This document shows, in pieces, positions 8,523-17,277 of a DNA stretch of 64,000 nt. Position 1 is the stretch's first letter. Every line of letters starts with the position of its first letter. Source of the DNA: an uncultured Parabacteroides sp. (GTDB lineage: Bacteria; Bacteroidota; Bacteroidia; Bacteroidales; Tannerellaceae); the NCBI GenBank assembly GCA_944325355.1, contig CALUZS010000005.1:99280-163279 (forward strand), given 5' to 3'. The position numbers were made by a program, and so were the translations under genes. Below the pieces are notes generated by a model that saw only the letters and a program-made list of their open reading frames with translations, was not told the DNA's origin and searched no databases.

Positions 8523-11500
8523 ATGCAAAACAAAGGATTTGTAAAAGTCTTTGCGGTTTTGCTAACGCTTGTATGTCTATTTTATCTGTCATTTACATTC
8601 GTTACCAGATACTACGACAATAAAGCGATAGAAATAGCCGGCGGAGACGAAGAAAAGGAGAGAGCCTATATAGACTCCTTATTAACTGAAAAAGTGTGGT
8701 TAGGATACACTTTAAAAGAATGCCGTGAATTGGAAATATCTTTAGGTCTTGACTTGAAAGGCGGTATGAACGTCGTATTGGAACTGAATGTTCCTGATGT
8801 TATCCGCTCATTGGCTAACAACAATCAAGACGAGAATTTCAACAAAGCGCTTGAAACTGCTTACAATAACCAGGCAGGAAGCCAAAAAGATTTCATCGAC
8901 CTTTTCGCGGAAGAATATAAAAAAGTTTCCAACGGGGGCAATTTGGCCGCACTTTTCAGCACATTTGAGTTAAAAGACAAAATCACTCCACAAAGTACGG
9001 ATGCACAAGTTATTTCAGTACTGAAAGAAGAGTTACAGAGTGCGATTGATAATTCTTTTAACGTCTTAAGAACACGTATTGACCGCTTCGGTGTCGTTTC
9101 TCCTAATATCCAACGGTTAGAGACCGCCGGACGTATTCTTATCGAACTTCCCGGCGTAAAAGAACCGGAACGTGTCCGCAAACTTTTACAAGGTAGTGCC
9201 AATCTGGAATTTTGGGAAACGTACAACCTGACCGATATATACCAAAAACTGGTCGAAGCTGATAATTTATTGGCTACATTATTGGCAAACGACAGCACAA
9301 AAACCGTTGCAGATGAAACCGCAGCTGCCGAAATCAACAAAGAAAACCAAACAGAAGCCGCTGCAGACACTACCCAAAAAGATGCTTTGCTTGAGCAGAT
9401 GCAACAACAAAATAATGCAGAAAACGAATCATTGAGTGAAGAAGAATTTGCAAAAGCCCACCCGCTGTTCTCTTTATTGCAATTAAATGTTTATAACGGT
9501 CAACTTGTTCCAAGCGCAACCGTAGGTTATGCTAACACAAAAAACATTGCAAAAATCAATGAATACTTAAACATGAAACAAGTAAAAGATTTGCTTCCGC
9601 ACAACCTTTCATTGAAATGGGGTGTAAAAGCCATCGATGAAAAAGAACAAATCTTTGAATTGTATGCAATCAAGATGTCGAACCGCGACGGAAGCCCAGC
9701 TTTAGGTGGGGATGTTGTTACATCCTCAAAAGCCGACTTCATGCAACAAGCCGGACGTACGGAACAACAGGTAAGTATGTCAATGAACGCCGAAGGAGCA
9801 AAAGCATGGGCTCGCCTGACAAAAGAAAATATTGGAAACTGTATCGCCATTGTCTTAGACAACATGGTATATTCTGCTCCGCGTGTAAACGATGAAATCA
9901 CAGGAGGTCAATCATCTATCACAGGAAACTTCACGCCGGAAGAAGCAAAAGACTTGGCGAACGTATTGAATTCCGGTAAAATGGCGGCATCGGTTCACAT
10001 CGTTCAGGAAGATGTTGTAGGTCCTTCCTTGGGACAAGCAGCAATCAACGACGGTATGATTTCGTTCGCCATCGCATTAATCCTGTTGATGCTTTACATG
10101 TGCGCATTTTACGGATGGATTCCAGGTCTTATCGCCGACGGAGCCTTGGTGCTTAACATATTTTTTACGATGGGAGTCTTGGCTTCATTCCAAGCTGTAT
10201 TAACTTTACCTGGTATTGCCGGTATGGTATTGACATTAGGTATGGCGGTAGATGCTAACGTGTTGATCTATGAACGTACAAAAGAAGAATTAAGAGCAGG
10301 AAAAGGATTGGCAAAAGCTATCTCCGATGGATACAGCAACGCTTTCTCTGCCATCTTCGACTCAAACTTAACAACAATCATTACAGCAATCGTATTGTTC
10401 TACTTCGGCACAGGCCCAATCAGAGGTTTTGCAACTACGTTGGGTATAGGTCTGTTTGCGTCATTCCTTACCGCAGTATTCCTTACTCGTATCGTATATG
10501 AAGGTTTATTGGCAAAAGACAAATTAAAAAATTTGACGTTCACGACTTCAATTTCGAAAGATTTGCTGACAAATCCGAAAATCGAATTTTTGAAAGCCCG
10601 CAAAATCGGTTACCTCATTCCGCTAGGAATTATCATTCTGGGGACAATATCCATGATGACTATCGGATTAAATAAAGGTATCGATTTCACCGGTGGACGA
10701 AATTATATCATCCACTTCGACCAGAATGTCAACACAGAGGATGTAAGAAACTTGTTGGATAAATCATTTAACGGCTCTATCAACGTAATTACTATCGGAA
10801 CCCAAGACCAGGTTCGAGTTTCTACAAACTACAAGATAGAAGAAAATGATCCGGCAATTGACCAAGAAATAGAATCCCTGTTATATGAAGGATTAAAACC
10901 TTTGCTGAAAGAATCCACAACATTGGAAGATTTCAAAACTACCTACATACAAAGCTCACAGAAAGTGGGACCAAGTATGGCGGATGATATCAAAAACAGC
11001 GCATTCATGGCAGTTATTTTCTCCATGTTCTGTATGGCAGCTTACATCCTGCTTCGTTTCCGGGATATATCATTCTCCATCGGTGCATTTGCGTCCGTGG
11101 CTGTAACCACACTATGCATCATAGCATTCTATACATTGTTATGGAAATTGCTTCCGTTCTCTATGGAGGTAGACCAGACATTTATTGCGGCAATTCTTAC
11201 CATCATCGGTTACTCTATCAATGATACGGTGGTCGTATTCGACCGTATTCGTGAAACCATCTCGATTTATCCGGATCGCGACCGCTATAAGGTAATCAAT
11301 GACGCATTAAATTCAACGTTGTCACGAACAATGAATACTTCTTTGACAACACTGGTAGTTGTCCTTTGTATCTTCATCCTCGGTGGAAGCACAATCCGAA
11401 GCTTCACATTCGCGATATTGTTAGGTATTATCATAGGAACCTACTCAACGTTGTTTATCGCAACTCCGATTGCTTACGAGATACAGAAAAAGAAAATCAA

Positions 11501-11549
11501 CAAACATGCAAAGAAAGTTTCTCAACAAGCGACAACATCTGGGAAATAA
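8523..11549 (+). CDS. secDF: protein translocase subunit SecDF (fused SecD and SecF)
   Basis: 1008 residues. SecD and SecF, separate in many bacteria, are one chain here as is usual in Bacteroidetes. SecD part: GLDLKGGMNV in the first periplasmic region and the membrane motif GMAVDANVLIYER (near residue 572). SecF part: GIDFTGG (near 719) and GYSINDTVVVFDRIRE (near 896). Twelve membrane segments are expected and two blocks of hydrophobic helices are seen. It uses the proton gradient to pull secreted proteins through SecYEG. A Gln/Ala/Glu-rich insertion of about 60 residues (around 255-315) sits in the SecD periplasmic domain. It is a single-gene unit ending at a strong hairpin. Confidence 0.97.
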   Translation: MQNKGFVKVFAVLLTLVCLFYLSFTFVTRYYDNKAIEIAGGDEEKERAYIDSLLTEKVWLGYTLKECRELEISLGLDLKGGMNVVLELNVPDVIRSLANNNQDENFNKALETAYNNQAGSQKDFIDLFAEEYKKVSNGGNLAALFSTFELKDKITPQSTDAQVISVLKEELQSAIDNSFNVLRTRIDRFGVVSPNIQRLETAGRILIELPGVKEPERVRKLLQGSANLEFWETYNLTDIYQKLVEADNLLATLLANDSTKTVADETAAAEINKENQTEAAADTTQKDALLEQMQQQNNAENESLSEEEFAKAHPLFSLLQLNVYNGQLVPSATVGYANTKNIAKINEYLNMKQVKDLLPHNLSLKWGVKAIDEKEQIFELYAIKMSNRDGSPALGGDVVTSSKADFMQQAGRTEQQVSMSMNAEGAKAWARLTKENIGNCIAIVLDNMVYSAPRVNDEITGGQSSITGNFTPEEAKDLANVLNSGKMAASVHIVQEDVVGPSLGQAAINDGMISFAIALILLMLYMCAFYGWIPGLIADGALVLNIFFTMGVLASFQAVLTLPGIAGMVLTLGMAVDANVLIYERTKEELRAGKGLAKAISDGYSNAFSAIFDSNLTTIITAIVLFYFGTGPIRGFATTLGIGLFASFLTAVFLTRIVYEGLLAKDKLKNLTFTTSISKDLLTNPKIEFLKARKIGYLIPLGIIILGTISMMTIGLNKGIDFTGGRNYIIHFDQNVNTEDVRNLLDKSFNGSINVITIGTQDQVRVSTNYKIEENDPAIDQEIESLLYEGLKPLLKESTTLEDFKTTYIQSSQKVGPSMADDIKNSAFMAVIFSMFCMAAYILLRFRDISFSIGAFASVAVTTLCIIAFYTLLWKLLPFSMEVDQTFIAAILTIIGYSINDTVVVFDRIRETISIYPDRDRYKVINDALNSTLSRTMNTSLTTLVVVLCIFILGGSTIRSFTFAILLGIIIGTYSTLFIATPIAYEIQKKKINKHAKKVSQQATTSGK

Positions 11550-11569
11550 GATTGACAGACATTAAGCAT

Positions 11570-11609
11570 AAAAAGGAACGGTCTCAATTTTTGAGACCGT
11601 TCCTTTTTT
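11570..11609. terminator. bidirectional terminator between secDF and the sugar kinase
   Basis: GGAACGGTCTC and GAGACCGTTCC form a perfect stem around an AATTTTT loop, with an A-run before and T-run after. It can serve secDF on the plus strand and the kinase gene on the minus strand. Confidence 0.9.
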
Positions 11610-11645
11610 AATTCCCTATTGATTCAAACAGATTTCCTTGCCGGA

Positions 11646-12740
11646 TTACAACCACTGCTTCATGAAACCATCCATCTTTTCTGCATTCTCCTCCAAACTC
11701 TGCAACAGTTTGAATTGCGCCTTTGTCCGAATCAGATTATGTTTCGGACGGTGTATCTTATAATAAACATCACCATTGATATAATCCGTAAGGAAACGGA
11801 CCGTCTGCATATAAGTCAACAACCGACCGCCATAAGGAAGCAATTGTATCTCCATTGGAGTTAGGAAAGAACGTGCTGTTTCCATATATCCACGCGTATA
11901 TGCTTCAAAAATCGGAATATTCACCCGAACATTATCCAGATTCTCATCATCCTCTGCCCCGGTATTACCTGCTGTACGGATAAAATCACCTATATCCGAA
12001 AGGACAAACCCTGGCATTACGGTATCTAAATCGATAACACACAAAACATTTCCTTCCTCATCAAAAAGGATGTTATTCACTTTTGTATCACAATGGTTCG
12101 TACGTTTCTTCAGTTTCCCCTCACGATACATCCGTTCCTGTATACACATACTGTCGGCTCTTTTTTCAATTTCTTCAACAAGTGAAGAGACTTCCTCCAA
12201 ACGTCCGGCTGGGTCATTCGCAATCGCTTCGTGGAATTGTTGCAAACGAAACTCCATGTTATGGAAATTCGGAATTGTTTCTCCCAATGCCCCTTCAGGA
12301 AGGTCAGACAACATTGACTGAAATTCGCCAAAAGCCTTGCCTGCCTCATACGACAGCTCTGGAGAGACCTCCTCATAACTCTTACTACGAGGAATAAACA
12401 AACAAACACGCCAATAACTGTCTCCGTCAAAATAGTAATTCTTACCATCCTTAGCCGGAAGAAAAGTCAGAACTTTCCGGTCGATGTCTGCAACTCCTTT
12501 TTCCTCCAATTTCCGACGGATATGCGTCGTGACCGTATGGATATTATTCTGCAACATGTCAACATTATTAAAAATAAGGTGGTTAATCCGTTGCAATACA
12601 TACTTCACTTCATTATTCTCAACCGTTACTTTCAACGTGTCGTTTATGTGACCGTTCCCAAAAGGTTCAACCGAAACGACTTTCTCTTTCAGCTGAAACT
12701 GATCGAGGATACGCAATAAATCTTCTTTTGTTTTACACAT
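11646..12740 (-). CDS. N-acetylhexosamine 1-kinase-like phosphotransferase (NahK type, APH fold)
   Basis: 364 residues of the aminoglycoside/choline kinase fold. FGNGHINDT (residues 28-35) is the nucleotide loop, HCDTKVNNILFD (near 216) the catalytic Asp and metal Asn, and VIDLDTVMPG the second metal Asp. The overall pattern closely recalls bifidobacterial NahK, including LQRIN, NVDMLQNN, DIGDFIR and HNLIRTKAQ. NahK makes GalNAc/GlcNAc-1-phosphate from free sugars. No galacto-N-biose phosphorylase lies nearby, so the pathway is inferred from similarity only. Exact sugar preference is unknown. Single gene with its own -7 box. Confidence 0.82.
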   Translation of the reverse strand: MCKTKEDLLRILDQFQLKEKVVSVEPFGNGHINDTLKVTVENNEVKYVLQRINHLIFNNVDMLQNNIHTVTTHIRRKLEEKGVADIDRKVLTFLPAKDGKNYYFDGDSYWRVCLFIPRSKSYEEVSPELSYEAGKAFGEFQSMLSDLPEGALGETIPNFHNMEFRLQQFHEAIANDPAGRLEEVSSLVEEIEKRADSMCIQERMYREGKLKKRTNHCDTKVNNILFDEEGNVLCVIDLDTVMPGFVLSDIGDFIRTAGNTGAEDDENLDNVRVNIPIFEAYTRGYMETARSFLTPMEIQLLPYGGRLLTYMQTVRFLTDYINGDVYYKIHRPKHNLIRTKAQFKLLQSLEENAEKMDGFMKQWL

Positions 12741-12762
12741 GGCTATTAAAATTTAATATTCG

Positions 12763-12770
12763 CAAATATA
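12763..12770 (-). promoter_or_regulatory. putative -7 box (TATATTTG) for the sugar kinase
   Basis: The reverse complement reads TATATTTG, 22 bases before the start codon. No standard -33 box seen. Confidence 0.5.
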
Positions 12771-12969
12771 CTTATTTTATTTCAGGCAGCAAGCCATCAA
12801 ACGATACGTAGAAAAATTAACTGCAAAATATTGCATAGCCGGAACAACAGCTTTTCTCAAAGCGCATCAACAATCTATTTGACGGAACAAATTGACAAAT
12901 ATTCGCCAAATAAGATTTAATATCCAACTTTTTTCTTTCAAAATGATACTTCTATTAAAAAATAATCCG

Positions 12970-12977
12970 TACATTTG
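12970..12977 (+). promoter_or_regulatory. putative -7 box (TACATTTG) for the Lrp/AsnC regulator
   Basis: Exact TAnnTTTG match 40 bases before the ATG at 13018. The divergent kinase promoter lies about 200 bases away on the other strand. Confidence 0.5.
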
Positions 12978-13017
12978 ATAGCTAAAAGAAAACATACAAT
13001 TAAAGTTGTTAGAAGAG

Positions 13018-13485
13018 ATGGAAAAGATAGACAAATTAGACCGACAGATCTTGAACATTATTTCAAAAAATGCCAGAATCCCTTTCAAGGATGTTGCTGA
13101 AGAATGCGGCGTTTCTCGTGCGGCCATTCATCAGAGAGTCCAACGAATGATTGACATGAATGTGATTGTGGGTTCAGGCTATCACATCAATCCAAAAGTA
13201 TTAGGATATAATACATGCACGTATATAGGAGTAAAACTGGAAAAAGGCTCAATGTATAAAGATGTTGTTCCTGAATTTGAAAAAATATCCGAAGTCGTGG
13301 AATGCCATTTTACGACCGGTCCATATACAATGCTGATTAAATTGTATGCCCGCGATAACGAGCATTTGATGGAACTGCTCAATTCGCAAATCCAGGAAAT
13401 CCCTGGCGTCACGGCTACGGAGACTCTTATTTCATTACGGCAAAGCGTTAAACGGGAAATCCCCATCTGCGATATAGAAGAATAG
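13018..13485 (+). CDS. Lrp/AsnC family transcriptional regulator
   Basis: 155 residues from the ATG at 13018 (an in-frame TTG four codons earlier is less likely). N-terminal helix-turn-helix: LDRQILNIISKNARIPFKDV followed by ECGVSRAAIHQRVQRM. The C-terminal RAM/ligand-binding domain contains TGPYTMLIKLYARDNEHL. These regulators form octamers and usually sense amino acids. Some regulate neighbours, so the divergent kinase and its own promoter are candidates; a role in the leucine operon about 25 kb away is only a guess. Terminated by a good hairpin. Confidence 0.93.
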   Translation: MEKIDKLDRQILNIISKNARIPFKDVAEECGVSRAAIHQRVQRMIDMNVIVGSGYHINPKVLGYNTCTYIGVKLEKGSMYKDVVPEFEKISEVVECHFTTGPYTMLIKLYARDNEHLMELLNSQIQEIPGVTATETLISLRQSVKREIPICDIEE

Positions 13486-13510
13486 TTTCATAGGCTATAT
13501 AATTTGTTTT

Positions 13511-13553
13511 AAAAGCCCGAAGACATCTCAAAAATTTTCTCTTCGGGCTTTTT
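13511..13553 (+). terminator. terminator of the Lrp/AsnC gene
   Basis: AAAAGCCCGAAGA pairs with TCTTCGGGCTTTT around a 16-base loop, followed by a T-rich tail. Confidence 0.88.
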
Positions 13554-13576
13554 CTGTTTTTTTGTCTCACTATGAC

Positions 13577-13584
13577 TATATTTG
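13577..13584 (+). promoter_or_regulatory. putative -7 box (TATATTTG) for the S8 protease-xse-ispD unit
   Basis: Exact TAnnTTTG match, 22 bases before the ATG at 13607. A longer in-frame TTG start at 13562 would include this box and was set aside. Confidence 0.5.
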
Positions 13585-13606
13585 TAGTAATATCAAGAAT
13601 GTGCTG

Positions 13607-14989
13607 ATGAAAATATTTTACATTATACTATTACTCTTTATTCAATGCGTAGCCTACTGCTCGAATTCTGAATGCGAATGCGTATACGCATTCCGTGTTT
13701 ACCTGAAAGACAAAGGGGAGAATGGATGTTCGATAGACAAACCACTAAAATTCCTGTCTGCTGATGCAATCGCACGGAGGGAAAAACAAGGAATAGAAAT
13801 TACGGAAGCCGATCTCCCGATTTCTCCCGCCTACCTGGATTCACTTACCCGTGACGGTGGGAAAATAATGACCAGCAGCAAATGGTTCTCTACCGTAGTT
13901 GTGCAATCAAAAGACAGCGCATTTGCTTCAACGTTAAAAGAGATATCAATTGTCGATTCTGTAAAATTCGTCTGGAAAGGGAAACCTTTTAATACCCCGA
14001 AACCAGCAAAAGAGAACGATCGTTATGAGCTTGACGAATCGTCAATAAAAGCGGAATACGGATATGCCGAAATCCAGATAAAAATGCTTAACGGAATACG
14101 GTTACATAAAGCAGGCTTCAAGGGAAAAGGCATGAAAGTGGCAGTAATCGACGCAGGCTTCCGCAATGCCAACAGAATCGAAGCATTCGATAAACTGAAC
14201 CTATTGGGGACTTATAATGTACATATGCCAGGAGAGAGTGTCTTTATCGGCGATGACCACGGGACAAAAGTACTCTCTTGCTTGGCAGCCAACCACAAAG
14301 GCATCATGATAGGAACAGCTCCGGAAGCTTCATACCTGCTTATCAAAAGTGAAGACAACCGTTCGGAATATCCCATTGAAGAAGATTATTGGACTGCTGC
14401 CGTGGAATATGCCGACAGCTTCGGTATCGATGTCATCTCTTCATCGTTAGGATACTTTTCCTATGACAACAAAGAGGGATATACGCACACCGACTTGGAC
14501 GGGAACCATGCGATGATTTCCAAAGCGGCATCCTTGGCTGCATCCAAAGGTATACTGCTGTTCACAAGCGCCGGAAATGAAGGTGGAGGGCATTGGTCCA
14601 AGATAACCTTTCCTGCCGATGCTAAAGACATACTGACCGTCGGCTCCGTCACCAAAAGAAAAGAGCGAAGTCTCTTCAGTTCGGTCGGTTTCACTGCGGA
14701 TGAAAGAATAAAACCGGATGTTGTGGCAATGGGCTCCCACTGCTGTGTCATAGACGCAAACGGAGAAATCAGCTATGCTAACGGCACCTCTTTCTCCACA
14801 CCCATTTTGGCAGGGCTCGGCGTCTGCCTGTGGCAAGCCTTCCCCTACCTGAAATATTCCGACATCATCCATTTATTACAACATTCTTCCAGCAACTTCA
14901 AGAATCCGACAAAAGAATATGGATATGGAATCCCCAATGTATATAAAGCGTACAGATATGCAAAAAGACATGGATCTAAATTTGACTGA
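13607..14989 (+). CDS. S8 family (subtilisin-like) secreted serine protease
   Basis: 460 residues. The ATG at 13607 gives a signal peptide (KIFYIILLLFIQCVAYC). A propeptide-like region of about 130 residues precedes the catalytic domain. The catalytic triad is visible: Asp in VAVIDAGF (near 182), His in DDHGTKV (near 217) and Ser in NGTSFSTPI (near 395), with the oxyanion Asn in SAGNEGGG. No C-terminal sorting domain is apparent; the chain ends soon after the catalytic fold. Location is periplasmic or surface; substrate unknown. Its 3' end overlaps xseA, an unusual partner for a secreted protease. Confidence 0.92.
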   Translation: MKIFYIILLLFIQCVAYCSNSECECVYAFRVYLKDKGENGCSIDKPLKFLSADAIARREKQGIEITEADLPISPAYLDSLTRDGGKIMTSSKWFSTVVVQSKDSAFASTLKEISIVDSVKFVWKGKPFNTPKPAKENDRYELDESSIKAEYGYAEIQIKMLNGIRLHKAGFKGKGMKVAVIDAGFRNANRIEAFDKLNLLGTYNVHMPGESVFIGDDHGTKVLSCLAANHKGIMIGTAPEASYLLIKSEDNRSEYPIEEDYWTAAVEYADSFGIDVISSSLGYFSYDNKEGYTHTDLDGNHAMISKAASLAASKGILLFTSAGNEGGGHWSKITFPADAKDILTVGSVTKRKERSLFSSVGFTADERIKPDVVAMGSHCCVIDANGEISYANGTSFSTPILAGLGVCLWQAFPYLKYSDIIHLLQHSSSNFKNPTKEYGYGIPNVYKAYRYAKRHGSKFD

Positions 14990-16337
14990 CGGCAGTTCAA
15001 ACAGCACCCCTCTTTCGCTATTTGAATTATGCACGCAGATTCGGAAGACATTAAAGGAAACATTTCCTACAACATATTGGGTGCGAGCCGAGACGAGCGA
15101 TGTCAGGATTAACGCATCGTCCGGACATTGCTATCTGGAGTTTATCGAAAAAAGCGAGAAATCCAACCAGCTGCTGGCAAAAGTACGGGGAGCCATTTGG
15201 GCAAATGTATTCAGGATGTTAAAGCCCTACTTTGAAACGGAAACCGGACAGACGTTCGCTTCCGGTCTGAAAGTATTGGTACAGGTCACAGTAGAATACC
15301 ACGAAGTCTATGGAATCAGCTTAAATGTCATCGACATTGACCCAACTTACACGTTAGGCGATCTGGTCCGAAAACGGCAGGAAATCATCAAACGCCTACA
15401 AGACGAAGGGATTTTCAACCTTAATAAAGAGTTGGATTTTCCCACATTGCCACAACGCATTGCCGTCATATCATCGCCGACTGCGGCCGGGCTCGGGGAT
15501 TTCTACGACCAACTGCTACATAACAAAAACGGATATTCATTCCATATCAAACTATTTCCGTCACTAATGCAGGGAGAAAAAACAGAAGGCTCTATCATCG
15601 AAGCACTTGAACGGATTTACGAAGCATGCGACCTGTTCGATGCCGTGGTCATCATTCGCGGAGGAGGTGCCACATCAGAGCTGAACAGCTTCGATTCATA
15701 CCAGCTTGCGGCCCATTGCGCGCAATTTCCCCTGCCCATCATTACGGGCATAGGACACGAACGAGATGAAACCATCGTAGATATGGTTGCGCATACCCGG
15801 TTAAAAACACCAACAGCCGTAGCTGCCTTCTTAATAACCTGCATGGAGCACGCCGACAAAGAAATAACTACGTTGCAACAATCAATTGCCAATATGGCTA
15901 ACGAACTGTTGCTCCGACAGCGGATGTTCCTGCAAGTATGCTGTAACCGTTTTCCTTCGTTGGTTACTTTACAGATAGAACATTTTCGCTCGGAATTAAA
16001 TTCACTTGAAAGCAAAATTCCAGTATTAACAAAGAGTCTCACCGAAAAACAGGGGATGGAATTGCTAAAGCTCAAACAACAACTCACAACAGCCTGCGAA
16101 CAACTGCTTCATTCCAAAAGACAATCGCTGGAGATGTCCGAACAATATATAAAAATGGCATCACCCGACTATCTATTAAAAAAAGGATACTCGTTGACAC
16201 TCAAAAACGGACAGATAATCAAATCGGTTGCCAGTTTGTCTCCCAACGATATCGTATCAATTCGAATGGCAGATGGCAGCGTAGAAAGCGAAGTAAAATC
16301 CATATCAGCCTATACTGACAACGTAATACAAGATTAA
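14958..16337 (+). CDS. xseA: exodeoxyribonuclease VII large subunit
   Basis: About 459 residues from the ATG at 14958, or 455 from 14970; both overlap the protease gene (32 or 20 bases) and the choice is open. The N-terminal OB-fold has YWVRAETSDVR and SGHCYLEF. The catalytic region has ISSPTAAGLGDFYDQL, VIIRGGGATSELNSFD and GIGHERDETIVD. A coiled-coil part follows, then the C-terminal LKKGYSLTLKNG. It degrades single-stranded DNA in complex with the small subunit, encoded nine bases downstream. Confidence 0.95.
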   Translation: MQKDMDLNLTDGSSNSTPLSLFELCTQIRKTLKETFPTTYWVRAETSDVRINASSGHCYLEFIEKSEKSNQLLAKVRGAIWANVFRMLKPYFETETGQTFASGLKVLVQVTVEYHEVYGISLNVIDIDPTYTLGDLVRKRQEIIKRLQDEGIFNLNKELDFPTLPQRIAVISSPTAAGLGDFYDQLLHNKNGYSFHIKLFPSLMQGEKTEGSIIEALERIYEACDLFDAVVIIRGGGATSELNSFDSYQLAAHCAQFPLPIITGIGHERDETIVDMVAHTRLKTPTAVAAFLITCMEHADKEITTLQQSIANMANELLLRQRMFLQVCCNRFPSLVTLQIEHFRSELNSLESKIPVLTKSLTEKQGMELLKLKQQLTTACEQLLHSKRQSLEMSEQYIKMASPDYLLKKGYSLTLKNGQIIKSVASLSPNDIVSIRMADGSVESEVKSISAYTDNVIQD

Positions 16338-16346
16338 AATATAATT

Positions 16347-16550
16347 ATGGAAACAACAACAGAATCATACAACGAAGCAATAGAAAAATTGCGGAAAATC
16401 GTTTCCGAAATAGAAAGCGGGAACGCCGATATCGACACACTATCAGCAAACGTAAAAGAGGCTGAACGACTGATTACGCTCTGTAAAAAGAAACTATATA
16501 AGGTAGACGAAGACATCAAAAGCATATTAGAAAAATTAGACAATGAATAA
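16347..16550 (+). CDS. xseB: exodeoxyribonuclease VII small subunit
   Basis: 67 residues, typical for XseB. A two-helix coiled coil with the family pattern [18 protein letters not shown] then [16 protein letters not shown]. Several copies bind one XseA. Starts nine bases after xseA and overlaps ispD by eight bases. Confidence 0.94.
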   Translation: METTTESYNEAIEKLRKIVSEIESGNADIDTLSANVKEAERLITLCKKKLYKVDEDIKSILEKLDNE

Positions 16551-17244
16551 TCGGTTTGTAATTATCGTTGCCGGCGGGAAAGGGCTGCGGATGGGAAGCG
16601 AGCTCCCCAAGCAGTTTATTCCAATCCAAGGCAAGCCACTGCTTATGCACACTCTGGAAAAATTCCATCACTGGGATTCTTCGACAAAAATAATCCTTGT
16701 CCTTCCACAAGAACATCAGGACTACTGGAGGATGCTGTGCAAAGAAATTGGATGTAACACGCCACATTTCATAGTAGACGGTGGAGAAACACGGTTCCAT
16801 TCCGTCAAGAACGGATTAGCTTATATTGAAAATGAGATGGTACGTTGCCAATTAAAGAAAGAGAATACCATAATCGCTGTCCATGACGGAGTGCGCCCTT
16901 TCGTGTCCGAAAAGACGATATCCGCCTGTTTCTACGAAGCCGAAAAAAACAAAACCGCTGTTCCCGTAATTCCTATCATAGATTCGCTACGGGAAAAAGT
17001 TTCAGAAAACGAAAGTCACCCGGTAGACCGTTCCCGTTTCTACGCCGTACAGACTCCGCAAGTATTTACCGCACCGCTTTTATTGGAAGCTTACCAACAG
17101 CCTTTCGACCAACGGTTCACCGATGACGCATCGGTAGTAGAAGCAGAAGGCGCGACAATACATCTGGTTGAAGGCAACCGGGAAAACATCAAAATCACAA
17201 CACCTTTCGATCTTATAATTGCCAAAGCATTGCTTCCGGAATAA
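16543..17244 (+). CDS. ispD: 2-C-methyl-D-erythritol 4-phosphate cytidylyltransferase
   Basis: 233 residues. Nucleotide-binding start [17 protein letters not shown], then HDGVRPFVS, and near the C terminus [16 protein letters not shown] and [13 protein letters not shown]. All are standard IspD motifs. It couples CTP to methylerythritol phosphate, the third step of the non-mevalonate isoprenoid pathway, in the cytoplasm. Its start overlaps the xseB end, so it is translated from the same mRNA. The stop codon sits in the loop of a perfect 12-bp inverted repeat. Confidence 0.96.
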   Translation: MNNRFVIIVAGGKGLRMGSELPKQFIPIQGKPLLMHTLEKFHHWDSSTKIILVLPQEHQDYWRMLCKEIGCNTPHFIVDGGETRFHSVKNGLAYIENEMVRCQLKKENTIIAVHDGVRPFVSEKTISACFYEAEKNKTAVPVIPIIDSLREKVSENESHPVDRSRFYAVQTPQVFTAPLLLEAYQQPFDQRFTDDASVVEAEGATIHLVEGNRENIKITTPFDLIIAKALLPE

Positions 17245-17259
17245 GTTTTCCGGAAGCAA
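17230..17259. repeat. perfect 12-bp inverted repeat across the ispD stop codon
   Basis: TTGCTTCCGGAA and TTCCGGAAGCAA flank a six-base loop that contains the ispD TAA. It sits between the convergent ispD and dnaE ends. There is no T-run on either side, so it is either a U-tract-less terminator or an mRNA 3'-end protecting hairpin. Confidence 0.8.
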
Positions 17260-17277
17260 CATAGGCCGGCATCGTAA

